In this document: positions 63,541 to 64,000 of the stretch, in pieces
Layout of the letters: every line of letters starts with the position of its first letter
Position numbering within the stretch: the stretch's first letter is position 1
Assembly (NCBI RefSeq): GCF_000621705.1
Contig: NZ_JHXO01000015.1
Span: 5,107 to 69,106 of the forward strand
Source of the DNA: Prolixibacter bellariivorans ATCC BAA-1284
GTDB taxonomy: Bacteria > Bacteroidota > Bacteroidia > Bacteroidales > Prolixibacteraceae
Reading direction: 5' to 3'
DNA: 64,000 nucleotides
The notes under the pieces: generated by a model
What the model was told of the DNA's origin: nothing
The model's database searches: none
Seen by the model: only the letters and a program-made list of their open reading frames with translations
Translations under genes and position numbers: made by a program

Positions 63541-64000
63541 ATGTATTTAAGTAAAACAAACTTTTTAATACGAAGCAAACTTCTGTTCTTAAGTTTATTT
63601 GCATTGGCATGCAATGAAAAAATACCGGAAACTGCTTCTAACGAATTTGTTAATAAAGTATATCCGCTACTCGACACTAGAAATTCGAGGTGGTTCTTCT
63701 TTTCATCAGCTTGCCGTCCGTTTGGCATGGTGAATCTGAGCCCCGACACTGAAATTAATGGAGCATGGAACAGTGGATACCGGTATCAAGCCGATACCAT
63801 TAAAGGATTCAGCCACATACATGCCTGGCAGATGTCTGGTTTATCAGTCATACCCGTAACATTAGATAAAACAGAAACCACAAAAATATTTTCAGATTTT
63901 TACTCTCCTTTCTCTCATAAAACTGAGATCGTTACTCCGGGATATCATTCTGTTGTGTTAAACCGATATGACATCAAAGCCGGGTTAACCAGTACCAATC
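63541..64000 (+). CDS. GH92-type alpha-mannosidase lipoprotein, N-terminal part
   Basis: The frame is open from the ATG at 63541 to the window end (153 codons), so the gene continues outside. The lipobox is ALAC (Cys24). Segments typical of the GH92 N-terminal domain follow: VYPLLDTRNSRW, CRPFGMVNLSPDTE, GYRYQADTIKGFSHIHAW. GH92 enzymes are calcium-dependent exo-acting alpha-mannosidases, usually of about 750 residues, common in Bacteroidota glycan-utilisation loci. The position after the Sus pair fits that role. The catalytic acids lie beyond the window. Confidence 0.85.
   Translation, partial: MYLSKTNFLIRSKLLFLSLFALACNEKIPETASNEFVNKVYPLLDTRNSRWFFFSSACRPFGMVNLSPDTEINGAWNSGYRYQADTIKGFSHIHAWQMSGLSVIPVTLDKTETTKIFSDFYSPFSHKTEIVTPGYHSVVLNRYDIKAGLTSTN

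Overview
The window looks like a chromosomal segment of a Bacteroidota member, probably of the Marinilabiliales/Prolixibacteraceae type (this rank is inference). The direct evidence is a SusC/SusD pair followed by a GH92 lipoprotein, a secreted protein with a type IX secretion sorting domain, large FtsX-type permeases, soluble multi-PAS kinases, and promoters of the TTG-N19-TAnnTTTG kind. No rRNA, tRNA or CRISPR array was seen. No classical insertion-sequence transposase was seen either.

Layout. 1-3150: a decay zone. It holds a lipoprotein gene, a four-helix-bundle gene framed by a perfect 28-bp inverted repeat, a truncated second copy of that gene, two relic 3' ends of permease genes, an N-terminal fragment of a short-chain dehydrogenase, and one intact secreted beta-helix protein. 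3147-12639: four consecutive minus-strand FtsX/MacB-type permease genes with no ATPase. Their first ~650 residues differ, but their last ~100 residues are almost the same and are mosaic. 13485-20327: a seven-gene minus-strand operon. Five members carry CxxC-x10-CxxC zinc ribbons, including an AIM24-family protein, membrane proteins and an 836-residue protein. A TPR protein and a secreted repeat protein complete it. 21881-29377: a 2498-residue secreted protein with nine back-to-back 133-residue domains. 29712-34933: a CPBP-type membrane protein, a zinc-ribbon membrane protein translationally coupled to an HxxxD acyltransferase, fabF, and a TetR regulator with a clear operator-promoter. 35402-44993: three tandem PAS histidine kinases, two with homogenised catalytic halves. 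This block lies between the intact tetR and a decayed tetR relic that keeps its operator. 45849-50102: a T9SS-exported glycosidase-like propeller, a lipoprotein and an outer-membrane barrel. 50224-53305: lipoate-protein ligase and two unknown genes. 53588-53776: a 21-bp minisatellite. 53977-58137: a large STAND/NACHT-type NTPase with a SMEK-like N-terminal domain, a likely antiphage protein. 58698-64000: the start of a glycan-utilisation locus (SusC, SusD, GH92).

Two themes stand out. First, repeated recombination between paralogues has homogenised the 3' ends of permeases and of kinases, and has left gene relics. Second, two modules deserve attention as poorly described systems: the zinc-ribbon/AIM24 operon and the SMEK-like NACHT protein. 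All functional calls come from reading motifs and context; no database search was possible.
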